Shown: positions 8,724 through 18,444, numbered from the stretch's first letter. The stretch: 64,000 nucleotides of DNA from Candidatus Enterococcus courvalinii (GCF_017315945.1 NZ_JAFLWI010000002.1:310001-374000); one strand, 5' to 3'. The notes: generated by a model from the letters alone, not told the origin. Numbers and translations: made by a program.

Positions 8724-9770
8724 ATGGCTAAACTAACAGATTCCTTATCAATTTCTCCAGAAAGAGGAGTATCAATTGATATCGGACGCAAATTTTATTC
8801 ATCAAGCTTTTTGAAAAATTTAGTTGATTACATGTCATCACTAAAAATGAACGCATTACAGCTTCATTTTTCGGACAACGAAGGCTTTCGAATCGAATGT
8901 GAAACTGTGCCAGAATTAACTTCGACTCACTTTTTGACAAAGGTAGAAATCAAAGAATTGATTGTTTATGCTAAAAAACTTGGGATTGAAATTATACCAG
9001 AGTTCGATAGTCCTGGACACTTGAAACGATTACTTAGGATCTATCCAGAATGGCAAATTGAACGTTTAGGGGAAGATTCAGACGTATTTCCTGCAAATCG
9101 AGCCATAGATATTACAAACGAACAAGCAATCAACAAAATAAAAGAAATCATCACAGAATATTTAGAACTATTTCATGATTCTCGTTATTTCCACTTAGGA
9201 GCAGACGAGTATATTAGTTTTGATGAATTAGACCGTTATCCTCAATTAGCGAGAAAAGCAAAAGAAATTTATCAAGATGCCAACAGAACTTATGATTTAT
9301 TTATTGATTATATCAACGATCTAGCTGACTTAATTGAGTCAGCTGGTAAAACTGCCCGTATTTGGAATGATGGTGTCTACAAAAAGAACCAGAAAATGAA
9401 GAGCACACTGAAAAAAACGATCCAAATCACCTATTGGACAAATTACAATCAGCACATGGCTGATGTCCAAACCTTTTTTAAAGAAGGTCATCAAGTAGTG
9501 AATTTCAATGATAATTATTTTTATTTTGTGTTAGGGGAAGGGGCTGGCTACCGTTATCCTACTGAAGATAAAATAAAAAATGAGTGGAATCCAATGATTT
9601 TTTCTGGCAACCAACATATTACACAAGAACAGCTAGTTAAAGTGACTGGAACTTATTTTGCCATCTGGTGTGACTTTCCAAATGCTCTGACGGAAGAAGA
9701 GGTTATGGAAAAAATCAAAGAGCCTTTAAAGGCTCAACAAGCTGTTCTTGAGGATTACTCTTTGAGGTAA
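8724..9770 (+). CDS. Family 20 beta-N-acetylhexosaminidase, dispersin B-like
   Basis: Single-domain GH20 enzyme of 348 residues, expected to cleave terminal beta-linked N-acetylglucosamine or galactosamine by substrate-assisted catalysis. Visible blocks are QLHFSDNEGF, EIIPEFDSPGHL, the catalytic Asp-Glu pair in HLGADEY, ARIWNDG, ITYWTN and FAIWCDFPNAL. Block order and spacing closely follow dispersin B, the biofilm poly-GlcNAc hydrolase. There is no signal peptide: the protein begins MAKLTDSLSISPERG, so it looks cytoplasmic. ATG 8724 has AGAGGTG upstream. A possible promoter is TTTACA (8654) and CATACT (8676). It stands alone between AI-2E and lactate dehydrogenase genes. Confidence 0.88.
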   Translation: MAKLTDSLSISPERGVSIDIGRKFYSSSFLKNLVDYMSSLKMNALQLHFSDNEGFRIECETVPELTSTHFLTKVEIKELIVYAKKLGIEIIPEFDSPGHLKRLLRIYPEWQIERLGEDSDVFPANRAIDITNEQAINKIKEIITEYLELFHDSRYFHLGADEYISFDELDRYPQLARKAKEIYQDANRTYDLFIDYINDLADLIESAGKTARIWNDGVYKKNQKMKSTLKKTIQITYWTNYNQHMADVQTFFKEGHQVVNFNDNYFYFVLGEGAGYRYPTEDKIKNEWNPMIFSGNQHITQEQLVKVTGTYFAIWCDFPNALTEEEVMEKIKEPLKAQQAVLEDYSLR

Positions 9771-9929
9771 TTTATTTGCCATCAACATAACACAGGATAA
9801 ACAGATTCTTCAATTTTATTTATAATTTTTTCTTATAGAAACTATTAAAAATATCATCTTCACAAATGTAAAATATCATCATATAATTTTCATGAAAAGA
9901 AAATAAAGTATGAAAAGAGACGATTATAT

Positions 9930-10874
9930 ATGATGAAAACAAGTAGAAAAGTTGCGATCGTAGGTACTGGATTTGTCGGAACAAGTATAGCATATGCCAT
10001 GATCAATCAAGGTATTACTAACGAATTAGTTTTGATTGATGTTAATCAAGAAAAGGCTGAAGGAGAAGCGCTTGATTTACTTGACGGTATGGCGTGGGGT
10101 GAAGAAAATATTGCCGTTAAATCTGGTGACTATACGGAATGCGCAGATGCAAATCTAGTAGTAATTACTGCAGGAATCAACCAGAAACCAGGACAGACAC
10201 GTTTAGATTTAGTTCAAACGAATGCAAGTATCATGCGTGACATTGTGAGACAAATTATGGAGTCTGGATTTGACGGTGTTCTTGTAATTGCTTCAAATCC
10301 TGTTGATATTTTGACTTATATTGCTTGGCAAGCCTCAGGATTACCACACAATCGAGTTGTTGGTACTGGAACAACATTAGATACAACACGTTTTAGGAAA
10401 GAAATTGCATTAAAATTGGAGATTGATCCAAGAAGTGTTCATGGCTATGTCATGGGAGAACATGGAGATTCAGAAGTTGCTGCTTGGTCACATACAACGG
10501 TAGGCGGGAAACCCATTCTTGAAATCGTTGAAGCGGATCACAGATTAACTAAAGATGATCTAACGATTATTGCCGAAAAAGTTAAGAATGCTGCTTATGA
10601 AATCATTGATCGAAAAAAAGCGACCTACTATGGAATCGGGATGAGTACTACGCGAATTGTAAAAGCAATTTTGAATAATGAACAAGCAGTATTACCAATT
10701 TCAGCTTATTTGGCAGGACAATATGGACAAAAAGATATTTTTACTGGAGTACCAGCTATCGTAGATGAAAATGGCGTTCGTGAAATTGTTGAATTGGCTA
10801 TCACTGATGAAGAACAACGATTGTTTAATCAGTCTGTATCTGAATTAAAAAAAGTATTAAGCACTGTCGAATAA
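9930..10874 (+). CDS. ldh: L-lactate dehydrogenase
   Basis: NAD-dependent reduction of pyruvate to L-lactate in the cytoplasm. Rossmann motif VGTGFVGTS at residues 11-19, Asp (LIDVN) for the NAD ribose, active-site loop NQKPGQTRLDL with the pyruvate-specifying Gln and catalytic Arg, substrate Arg in DTTRFR, and catalytic His in GEHGDSE. 314 residues is the normal length. Enterococci often have two ldh genes; this could be the secondary one, since it is monocistronic and begins from a weak ribosome site. ATG 9930 and ATG 9933 are both possible starts. Confidence 0.92.
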   Translation: MMKTSRKVAIVGTGFVGTSIAYAMINQGITNELVLIDVNQEKAEGEALDLLDGMAWGEENIAVKSGDYTECADANLVVITAGINQKPGQTRLDLVQTNASIMRDIVRQIMESGFDGVLVIASNPVDILTYIAWQASGLPHNRVVGTGTTLDTTRFRKEIALKLEIDPRSVHGYVMGEHGDSEVAAWSHTTVGGKPILEIVEADHRLTKDDLTIIAEKVKNAAYEIIDRKKATYYGIGMSTTRIVKAILNNEQAVLPISAYLAGQYGQKDIFTGVPAIVDENGVREIVELAITDEEQRLFNQSVSELKKVLSTVE

Positions 10875-10896
10875 TTGTAAAAAAAAACTGCATGAA

Positions 10897-10926
10897 GGAA
10901 GAGCAATCGCTCTTCCTTTTTTCTTT
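10897..10926 (+). terminator. Terminator after ldh
   Basis: GGAAGAGC-AATC-GCTCTTCC followed by TTTTTTC and more T. The regulator on the other strand ends right beside it. Confidence 0.88.
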
Positions 10927-10927
10927 T

Positions 10928-11800
10928 TTAGTTATGGTATTCTTTCAAGAGCCCTTTTTGTAGAAGTTCTTGTTTATCTTTAAGATTCAGTAGATTTTTT
11001 TGAAAGTCCTGTGCATACATAACTGAATATAGGGTGTTCAATACATAATCAAATGCAATTTGAGAAGAAAAAGTAGCAACCTTTGCAAAATCATACTCAT
11101 CTTGAGAAACTACTAAACTCATTGTAGCTTTTTTAGCCATTTCAGAATGTTCGTTTCCTGTAATAAGTAAAGAAGGGGTCCCAACATGATTCAAGTAGGT
11201 GAGAATCCGTTCGTAATGGTGAATTCGACCACTATAGCTGATAAAAATTGCACAATCATTTTTCATCAAGTTAGCAGCATTCCATGAAGAATCACTGTAC
11301 TCTTCGGCAAGGATCAAAAATTTATTCAGCTTGACTAACTTATTTTGAAACTTTCTTGCAGTAATCTGCGAATCTCCTTTTGCAAATAAAAACATTCTAT
11401 TTGCTTGATTTAGCATTGTTGCTATCATATCTAATTCTTGTCCCTCGATTTGCAGCTGTGCTTTTTTTATTGTTTGAACAGTAAGATCTGCCATTTTCTT
11501 AGCAATCAATTGTGCATTATCCTCATGAGAAAATGGAAAATTTGGATCAATCACATGATTGAACTGAGCAACTAATCGATGAACTTCACGTCCTAATTCA
11601 AATCGAAATTCCTTAAATCCAGTGTAACCCATTTTTTTACATAAACGGATGATCGCTGAGTGAGATGTATATGTAGCTTTTGCCAGTTCCTCAATTGTTA
11701 AATAGACAGCTTCTTCAAGATTTAATCGTATATAATCTGCAATTCGTTTCTCTGTAGTAGTAAATGTTTCTTGTTCGGTTAATTTATCTTCAATCAACAT
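10928..11800 (-). CDS. RpiR/MurR-family transcriptional regulator
   Basis: 290 residues. The N-terminal helix-turn-helix of the RpiR type (about residues 1-77; IEELAKATYTSHSAIIRLCKK region) is followed by a SIS sugar-phosphate-binding domain (about 110-250; FAKGDSQITA, IFISYSGR, LITGNE). Such proteins sense phosphosugars and control sugar or amino-sugar genes. It is divergent from the Gfo/Idh/MocA oxidoreductase at 12002, with about 200 bases between, so that gene is its likely target. ATG 11800 has AGGAGG upstream. Confidence 0.88.
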   Translation of the reverse strand: MLIEDKLTEQETFTTTEKRIADYIRLNLEEAVYLTIEELAKATYTSHSAIIRLCKKMGYTGFKEFRFELGREVHRLVAQFNHVIDPNFPFSHEDNAQLIAKKMADLTVQTIKKAQLQIEGQELDMIATMLNQANRMFLFAKGDSQITARKFQNKLVKLNKFLILAEEYSDSSWNAANLMKNDCAIFISYSGRIHHYERILTYLNHVGTPSLLITGNEHSEMAKKATMSLVVSQDEYDFAKVATFSSQIAFDYVLNTLYSVMYAQDFQKNLLNLKDKQELLQKGLLKEYHN

Positions 11801-12001
11801 GCTTCCAACCTCCTAACGTCTCTATCATCTTACTAACAAACGACAATGTTGGCTACTGATTATCATAAATTGGTACTTTTTTTCAAAAAAAGGTTAGTTT
11901 CTAGCTGAAATTAGGACATTTTTACCAAAATGCGTATCTGCTGAGACTTTGAACACAGTTTTCAGTATACTTGGCGTATCAACTATATAGGAGGATTATT
12001 T

Positions 12002-13033
12002 ATGTTAACAATTGCTTATCTAGGAAATGGGAAGAGTACAAATCGTTATCATTTACCTTTTTCTAGAAAACTATCAGACAAAATCAGAATCAAAAAAATC
12101 TACTCACCAAGTGAACCCGTTTGGGAAACTTTTGATGATATCGAATATACCACAGAGCTAGATGAATTATGGAATGACCCCGAGATTCAGTTAGTCGTTA
12201 TCACCACGCCTAGTCAATTTCATTATGAATATGGAAAACTTGCATTAGAACATGGCAAACATGTCTTAGTTGAAAAACCTTTTGCAGAAACTTCAAAAGA
12301 AGCAAAAGAGCTCTTTTCTCTGGCTAAAGAAAAAGGTCTATTTATTCAATGCTATCAGAATAGACGTTTTGATTCAGATTTTTTGACTGTACAAAAGGTG
12401 ATTGAAAGCGGCAAGCTAGGAGATATTTTAGAAATTGAAATGCATTATGATTATTTCCGACCAGAAATCCCCGAAAATACTACTACTTTTTCTACAGCGA
12501 ATAGCTATCTTTATGGGCATGCGTGCCACACGGTTGATCAGGTTCTATCTTACTTTGGTGAACCCGATAAGATTCATTATGATGTTCGTCAACTGTTAGG
12601 AAAAGGTCGGATGAATGATTATTTTGATTTAGATTTTTTCTACGGAACAATGAAAATCTCCGTAAAATCAAGTTATTTCAGAATCAAAGAACGTCCTAGC
12701 TTTACTGTTTATGGGAAGAAAGGAATGTTTGTCAAGCAAACGAAGGATCGTCAAGAAGAACATTTGAAAATGTTCTATATGCCAGACAACACCGATTTTG
12801 GGATAGATTTGCCGGAACATTATGGTGTTTTAACCTACATGGATGACAATAATATTTATCATGAAGAAAAAGTTGTCTCTGAGGTAGGTGATTATAGCCG
12901 TGTATATGCTGGCATCTATGAAATATTAATCAATGATGCCGAAAAAATTGTTAAAGATGAAGAAACCATCTTACAAATGCAGATTTTAGAAGAAGGTATT
13001 CGTTCTATTCAAGAGAACGAAGAGAAAGAATAA
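12002..13033 (+). CDS. Gfo/Idh/MocA family oxidoreductase
   Basis: NAD(P)-dependent sugar or inositol-type dehydrogenase of 343 residues. The N-terminal Rossmann domain (AYLGNGKSTNRYH) lacks the classical second Gly spacing but has the family motif VEKPFAET (EKP) at about residues 92-99, and the C-terminal alpha/beta domain carries YLYGHACHTVDQV with the conserved catalytic-area His/Asp. Substrate unknown. ATG 12002 with AGGAGG. Divergent from an RpiR regulator, which suggests induction by a sugar phosphate. Confidence 0.85.
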   Translation: MLTIAYLGNGKSTNRYHLPFSRKLSDKIRIKKIYSPSEPVWETFDDIEYTTELDELWNDPEIQLVVITTPSQFHYEYGKLALEHGKHVLVEKPFAETSKEAKELFSLAKEKGLFIQCYQNRRFDSDFLTVQKVIESGKLGDILEIEMHYDYFRPEIPENTTTFSTANSYLYGHACHTVDQVLSYFGEPDKIHYDVRQLLGKGRMNDYFDLDFFYGTMKISVKSSYFRIKERPSFTVYGKKGMFVKQTKDRQEEHLKMFYMPDNTDFGIDLPEHYGVLTYMDDNNIYHEEKVVSEVGDYSRVYAGIYEILINDAEKIVKDEETILQMQILEEGIRSIQENEEKE

Positions 13034-13138
13034 CAGCTATATCTCAAAATGAAGATGAGAGAGATCCTTTTTGACAGTCCATTTATTCTTAGGTAAGATA
13101 AATAAGAGAACATGAGAATTTTCTGGAGGGACAAAACG

Positions 13139-13432
13139 ATGACTAATTATGATGGAGAAAAAGGAAAACGACTAAGAGGATCAATGGCACCAAAAACAGA
13201 TGATGAAGTAGCTTTAGCTGGTACTAATTCTGGCGAAACAGAAAACAAACAAGAAGCATTATCTGGAACTAACTCTGGAGAAGAAAAAACAGTTGCATTA
13301 TCTGGATCAAATGCTGTTGAAGATGACATAAAAGAAGAACCAAATAAACTTGAAGAAGTAGTTGAAGAAGTCATAGCCGACGTAAAAGAAAAATTTGAAG
13401 AATTGACATCTAAAGATAATCATTCCAAATAA
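13139..13432 (+). CDS. Small acidic repeat protein, unknown function
   Basis: 97-residue hydrophilic, strongly acidic protein without signal peptide or membrane segment. Its middle holds three imperfect repeats: ALAGTNSGE, ALSGTNSGE and ALSGSNAVE. A Glu/Val/Lys-rich, probably helical tail follows (EEVVEEVIADVKEKFEELT). ATG 13139 has GGAGGG ten bases upstream; an in-frame ATG 27 bases earlier lacks a ribosome site. It has its own terminator. I do not recognise the family. A stress- or surface-related disordered protein is possible, but nothing in the sequence settles it. Confidence 0.75.
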   Translation: MTNYDGEKGKRLRGSMAPKTDDEVALAGTNSGETENKQEALSGTNSGEEKTVALSGSNAVEDDIKEEPNKLEEVVEEVIADVKEKFEELTSKDNHSK

Positions 13433-13434
13433 AC

Positions 13435-13477
13435 AAAAAAAGACAAGGCACTCGTTTTTTAGTCCTTGTCTTTTTTT
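13435..13477. terminator. Bidirectional terminator
   Basis: AAAAAAGACAAGG (13436-13448) pairs with CCTTGTCTTTTTT (13464-13476), between convergent genes. Confidence 0.85.
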
Positions 13478-13488
13478 GTTTTATACTG

Positions 13489-14916
13489 TTAAATGTGATT
13501 TCTTTCTCGTTTTGCTAAATAAGGCATAACAAAACCTAAACCAATCAAAACAACGATACCAATAATATTGATGATTAATTCATGCCAAAAAAGTGATGAA
13601 CCAAAAGCGGCATCCTGTGGTAAAACACCAAAAAGCGTGGCAATCATAGTTACAGCAAAACACCAGACGCCGACAGAAACAGCCAATCGATCATTTTTGA
13701 TAAACACGTAATCTGATTGGTATTTTTGACTATTTAAACGGATTTTAATAAATGCAAAGAAGATCCAACAAGTCACACCTGGAGAAATAATCCCGTTCAA
13801 ATTTAATAACCAGTTAAAAATATCATTCATTTCTGGTAAGAAAACACCAAGTAATAGAATGAAGGCACTTAATGCAGTTGTTAAAATATAGCCATTAATT
13901 GGTAGTCCGTCTCCATTTAATTTCGTTAATTTTTTAGGCATGAATTCTTTCCCAGTATCTGAGATAAGCATTCTTGTCATGGCATCAAGCAAAACAGCCA
14001 GAAGAGCACACATATAGATAATTTGTGTGACCGCAAAAACATACATCAAACTATTTCCTATGTGGAAAAATTCACCCAAACGTTGAAAAGCATAATAAGA
14101 ACCATTCATCTTCAGATTATTAGGTAGATGGTGCGCATCAAAGAATACACCCAGCGAAAAGGAACCAAAAACGGTCAAGAAAATAGTCATAACGGTTAAC
14201 ATAATCATTGCTTTAGGAAATTCTCTCTTTGGTTTACGCATTCGAGTAACAAAAGGTGCAACCAATTCAGCTCCATTAATTGCATAAATCAGTAATCCAA
14301 TTGTTGTTAAATAATGCAAATCGAATTTGGGTAAAATCGTTTTAACATTCATTGGTTGTGTCTCAATATGTCCATTTGGCATAAAAAGCGAAGTGAAAGT
14401 CATAATAACGAATAAAATCGTCATCACAAACATAGCACCACCACCAATTGTACTTAGAACTTCTAAAGACTTCTTGAAATGTCTCTGCAAAAAAATAAAT
14501 GTCAAAAAAATAACGAATGTCAATAAAGCAAATAATGAATTTGACATTGTATCTTCCATTGAATCATTTCCATTGATTAACCAACCAAAACCAACTACCA
14601 CAGCATTTGCTGTATCAACAACGTAGGGGATTGAAGCAGCCCAATACGTCCAGGCTGTAAAATAACCCAACTTATCACCACTAGTGCCACGAACCCATGA
14701 ACTTAAGCCGCCGCCTTCACGATTAAAAACAGAACCTAGTTGGCCGACCATTAATGAATAGGGAATGACGTATAACGCTAACAAAATAATCCATGAAGTA
14801 ATAACGCCCATGCCTTGATTAGCAAAATTATAAATAATATCATCAAATCCAATAACCGTAACAAAAGACATCAATGCTAACACGGGCCACGAAATAAAAT
14901 TTTTCTTTTCTTCCAT
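13489..14916 (-). CDS. APC-superfamily amino acid permease
   Basis: 475-residue transporter with about 12 hydrophobic segments and the APC layout: TM1 unwound region near FVTVIGFDDI, REGGGLSSWVRG after TM2 (the usual EGG motif), and INGAELVAPF in TM6. It imports or exchanges an amino acid; the glutamate/GABA antiporter branch is a possibility, but substrate is not readable. ATG 14916 has GGAGG ten bases upstream. Convergent with the small acidic protein and followed by a bidirectional terminator. The upstream region (14917-15625) is long and has no other gene. Confidence 0.85.
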   Translation of the reverse strand: MEEKKNFISWPVLALMSFVTVIGFDDIIYNFANQGMGVITSWIILLALYVIPYSLMVGQLGSVFNREGGGLSSWVRGTSGDKLGYFTAWTYWAASIPYVVDTANAVVVGFGWLINGNDSMEDTMSNSLFALLTFVIFLTFIFLQRHFKKSLEVLSTIGGGAMFVMTILFVIMTFTSLFMPNGHIETQPMNVKTILPKFDLHYLTTIGLLIYAINGAELVAPFVTRMRKPKREFPKAMIMLTVMTIFLTVFGSFSLGVFFDAHHLPNNLKMNGSYYAFQRLGEFFHIGNSLMYVFAVTQIIYMCALLAVLLDAMTRMLISDTGKEFMPKKLTKLNGDGLPINGYILTTALSAFILLLGVFLPEMNDIFNWLLNLNGIISPGVTCWIFFAFIKIRLNSQKYQSDYVFIKNDRLAVSVGVWCFAVTMIATLFGVLPQDAAFGSSLFWHELIINIIGIVVLIGLGFVMPYLAKRERNHI

Positions 14917-15625
14917 ATATACATAACCTCCAGCAAGTATTATAATCTTATTTTTCTGAAAATAATATGAAAGACAATCTGTGTTTCACTTAAAATATAG
15001 CGAAAGAACACAAAGAGAACTAAAAATTTAAATCAATCGGTTTGAAAGTAACAAGCTCCAGTAAATATTGGTAAGGTTAATCTCTAAAAAGCTTTTAGAT
15101 GAAACCAAAAGTTTTTTAGCATTAGATAAAGCAGCAATCTACATAATCAGGTTAAACATGTAAAAAGTAAATTTCTTTATAGGAACGAGATCACAACACA
15201 AATAAAAAATAGTTTTTTAGTATTTATGTAAATAGTAAGTATAAACCAGAAATAATACATAAAACGCATGCAAAATAATTTTTTAATATTGTATCAGCAA
15301 TAATCTGCTAAAATCGATACCAAAATAGCAAATAGTTAATTAAGAGAGTGGCTCACATTCTTATAATCTACTTTGTATAATATATATTATGTAAACTAAA
15401 ATAAATTTAAAAATAAATTCTCTCCATTATACGTCTCCTTCCTCCTAACTAAGTCATTTTTAGCATCAATTGTTGTCCTTTACTTTTTTATACGCAAAAT
15501 ACAACAAAATTTATGTTTTAGTAACGATTATTCATAAATATTGGTAAAAATGTTTTAGGTTTAACTTGAAACTAAATAATTATATCTAAATTTGAATCTT
15601 TATCGAATTTTTGCGCAATAAAACA
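14917..15625. other. AT-rich intergenic stretch without a supported gene
   Basis: No long frame is open on either strand. Features seen: the permease leader; a possible stem at 15291-15320 (GTATC/GATAC around AGCA/TGCT); and, on the minus strand, a strong AGGAGGAAGGAG ribosome-site-like sequence near 15435-15450 followed by ATG at 15427 with only five more codons (M-E-R-I-Y-F, stop at 15407). This may be the remains of a lost gene or a short leader peptide. Confidence 0.5.
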
Positions 15626-15667
15626 ATCCTTCAGAGGAATCTTAGGTTGATGATTCCTCTGAAGGAT
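15626..15667 (-). terminator. Terminator after small membrane protein gene
   Basis: AATCCTTCAGAGGAATC pairs with GATTCCTCTGAAGGAT across a ten-base loop; the minus-strand T-run (TTGTTTTATT) is weak. Confidence 0.65.
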
Positions 15668-15687
15668 CTAATAAAATTTGATCATTT

Positions 15688-16014
15688 TTAAAAAGCAGCT
15701 GTCAATTGATGAAAAAATTGCGTGATTACAGGCAAGAAATAAATCACGCCCGCAGCTCCAAGTACCAGAAATAGCTGCTTTCTTTGCTTTTTACGTTTCA
15801 GCATACTTGTTGTTTTATGGAAAAAATATAAGATGCTTTTTGCTAACGCTGTGACTGTCGATAAAACTAAAGTTGGTGAATAAGCTGTTTGCTTTTCTGA
15901 AGTAATAGCTAGTAGTTTTGTCCCATAAGTTGGGTATTTGATAAATGCTTGATATAGCGCAACTAAAACAATCGCGCCCATTAGATAATTTAGTAATGAA
16001 TGAACTTTTCGCAA
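15688..16014 (-). CDS. Small membrane protein, unknown function
   Basis: 108 residues, with hydrophobic segments at about 8-24, 45-65 and 80-100, and a basic loop (KRKKQRKQ) before the last one. No motif recognised. It lies downstream of topoisomerase III on the same strand with a 90-base gap, so co-transcription is possible but there is no functional hint. Confidence 0.6.
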   Translation of the reverse strand: MRKVHSLLNYLMGAIVLVALYQAFIKYPTYGTKLLAITSEKQTAYSPTLVLSTVTALAKSILYFFHKTTSMLKRKKQRKQLFLVLGAAGVIYFLPVITQFFHQLTAAF

Positions 16015-16104
16015 AAATGGTACCTCTTATCTCTTTATTATTATTTTATTAATATTTTTTGTTTTTTAAATTTTTAATTTTCGGAATAAACAAACCTTCT
16101 TTGA

Positions 16105-18291
16105 TCATGGCTCTTCTTCTGTCTTTACTTTGTTCATCCATGGAAATTCAAAGCCAATTGTTAAGTCCTCTTTCAATACCAGAACTGCATCGAAATTGCC
16201 TTTTTTGCCAGTAAATCCTTTAATTACTTTACTGGTCTTTCTTTTCGATAAAAGTTCACGAAGATTCGTCTTAGTTAGTTTCTTTTTAGCGACTATTGGC
16301 CATAATTTGAAGTCACATTCTGGATTGAGACAAGTTGCTACTTTAGGATACAACATCACAATTCCATTTTGACACTTCGGACAACGACCTAATTGATCAT
16401 TTTTCTTCTCCAACGCCTTGATTTGACGTGTACCAGTAACTTCCTTTGATAAATCAACTTGCTGGATTTGTTGAGGAACCGATTCTAGCAAATGTAAAAT
16501 GAATTTTTTGATATTTTCCAAAAATACTTCAGGAGTCCCTTGATTCTCTCCAATTTTTCGTAAATACCCTTCCCAGCGCGCAGTCATCTCTGCGCTAGTC
16601 AAAAGTGGCTCGCTTGCGACAGCTTTACATAGCGTTACACCTTTTGACGTAACAAATAATTCATTTTTCTTCACTTCAATATAGTGACGTTGTTTTAAAT
16701 TTTCGATAATATTCGCACGCGTTGCCTCCGTTCCGATTCCTTCGACTTCTTTTAATATTTCTTGTGCTTCATTATCGTCCAACGTTTTGCCTGCTGTTTT
16801 CATAGCTGTAATCAGCGTTCCTTCATTGTATGGTTTGGGTGGTTGTGTTTCTTTTTCGAGACTCTTTAGCTCTACTTCAACAAGCTCACCTTCTTGAATC
16901 ACTGGCAATTTTTGCAGATCTTTTTTCTTTTTCTTTCCAGTGTTCAAAATCGCTTGCCAACCTTGTTGGATAGGTACTTTACCAATACTTTTTAGCTTCA
17001 ATTCATTTACAGCTGTCAAAACAGTTGTTTCTTCATAAATATAGTTACGTGCAAACATTGCAATCGTCGTTTGTAAGACTTGCAAATAGACTGCTTGCTG
17101 AAGACGTGAAAGTTTACTAAAACGCTCTTTTGTTGGAATCGTTTTAGTAGGAATAATGGCGTGATGTTCCTGTACTTTACTAGCATCAACGTAACGTTTC
17201 TTTGGAAATAGTTCAGGTGTTTCAATGGTTTCAGCGCCAAGAAATCCTTTATATTTATCCAATCGTTGAACTAGGTAGTGATGTTCGTTGTCTGTGATAT
17301 AGGGCGAATCCGTTCTGGGATAGCTTAAAAACTTACTTTCATATAGCCCTTGAACTGCTTCTAACGTTGCTTTTGCGCTAGCTTTCATCATCTGATTCAT
17401 TTTCGATTGCAAACTGGAAAGCGAAAACAAACGTGGGCTACGAAGTTGCTTTTCTTTTTTTATTACTTGGTTGATTTGTCCTTCTTGAACACCTATATGC
17501 GCACCTAAATTTTGTAATTCTGCTGTCAATGCTTCTGACGTTTTGAAAGATCTTTTTGGTTCCATTTTCCCGATGAATTGTCCATTTTGATGTCGAATCT
17601 CTCCTTCACCTTCGAAGTAGGGTTCCTTTTTGAAATGCTTGATTTCTTCTTGTAATTTAAAGATCATATATAACGTAGGTGTCTGTACTCTTCCTAATGA
17701 AAAGCTACCATCGATTCCTTTATTTTGAAGTAATAGACTGTATAAGGGACTACCGTTCATCCCAATTAGCCAATCAGCATTTTGCCTTGCTTTTGCTTCT
17801 TTATACTTTGGAAAATAGTATTCACCTGGCCTTAAATTTTTAAAGCCGTCATAGATTGCTTCTTTTTCTAATGAATTAATCCATAGGCGAAGATATTTTT
17901 TTTCTTTGGAAAATGCTTTTGCTTGGCGAATGATTGACCAGGCGATTGCTTCTCCCTCCCGATCTCCATCGGTAGCAACAATAATAGTATCTGCAGATTG
18001 TAATTCCTTTTTGACAATTGCAAACTGCGCTTTTTTATCCGTAGGAACTTCATACTGGAAAGTCTCAGGAAAAATCGGTAAATTTTCTAATGACCATCTC
18101 GCCCAACGTTGCTCATATGCGCCTGGTGGAACCATGTCAACTAGATGGCCAAATCCATAAGTAATCGTTACTTCACCTGTAAATAACGGATCATTGATTT
18201 CATAATAACCATCCCGTTTTTTTCGTTGTTGAAAAGCTTCAGCATACGCTTTTGCTTGCGATGGCTTTTCTGCTAAAATAACTGTTTTCAT
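16105..18291 (-). CDS. topB: DNA topoisomerase III (type IA)
   Basis: Relaxes and decatenates DNA through a transient 5'-phosphotyrosine. N-terminal TOPRIM domain (ILAEKPSQAKAY; acidic triad in ATDGDREGEAIAW), then the catalytic domain with active-site Tyr in LSYPRTDSPYIT at about residue 310. Close to the C-terminus a four-Cys zinc-ribbon-like segment (CPKC ... CLNPEC) precedes a final domain (FTGKKGNFDAVLVL). About 728 residues, normal for Firmicute TopB. The start at ATG 18291 has GGAGG seven bases upstream; the frame extends to 18312 but that would place the ribosome site inside the gene. Confidence 0.93.
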   Translation of the reverse strand: MKTVILAEKPSQAKAYAEAFQQRKKRDGYYEINDPLFTGEVTITYGFGHLVDMVPPGAYEQRWARWSLENLPIFPETFQYEVPTDKKAQFAIVKKELQSADTIIVATDGDREGEAIAWSIIRQAKAFSKEKKYLRLWINSLEKEAIYDGFKNLRPGEYYFPKYKEAKARQNADWLIGMNGSPLYSLLLQNKGIDGSFSLGRVQTPTLYMIFKLQEEIKHFKKEPYFEGEGEIRHQNGQFIGKMEPKRSFKTSEALTAELQNLGAHIGVQEGQINQVIKKEKQLRSPRLFSLSSLQSKMNQMMKASAKATLEAVQGLYESKFLSYPRTDSPYITDNEHHYLVQRLDKYKGFLGAETIETPELFPKKRYVDASKVQEHHAIIPTKTIPTKERFSKLSRLQQAVYLQVLQTTIAMFARNYIYEETTVLTAVNELKLKSIGKVPIQQGWQAILNTGKKKKKDLQKLPVIQEGELVEVELKSLEKETQPPKPYNEGTLITAMKTAGKTLDDNEAQEILKEVEGIGTEATRANIIENLKQRHYIEVKKNELFVTSKGVTLCKAVASEPLLTSAEMTARWEGYLRKIGENQGTPEVFLENIKKFILHLLESVPQQIQQVDLSKEVTGTRQIKALEKKNDQLGRCPKCQNGIVMLYPKVATCLNPECDFKLWPIVAKKKLTKTNLRELLSKRKTSKVIKGFTGKKGNFDAVLVLKEDLTIGFEFPWMNKVKTEEEP

Positions 18292-18361
18292 AGCTTCTCC
18301 TCCGTTATTCAAGCCATTTGCGACTTACCTATTATGAAACAAATTTTTGAATCTGACAACC

Positions 18362-18402
18362 AAAAAAAGCCTTATCTTATCAAGAGTCTGATAAGGTAAG
18401 GC
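18362..18402 (-). terminator. Terminator after isochorismatase-type gene
   Basis: On the minus strand GCCTTACCTTATCA pairs with TGATAAGATAAGGC (one mismatch) followed by TTTTTTT. Confidence 0.85.
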
Positions 18403-18444
18403 GAAAATACGTTTGTAATTGAATGAAAAAGAAAATTTAGCCAC

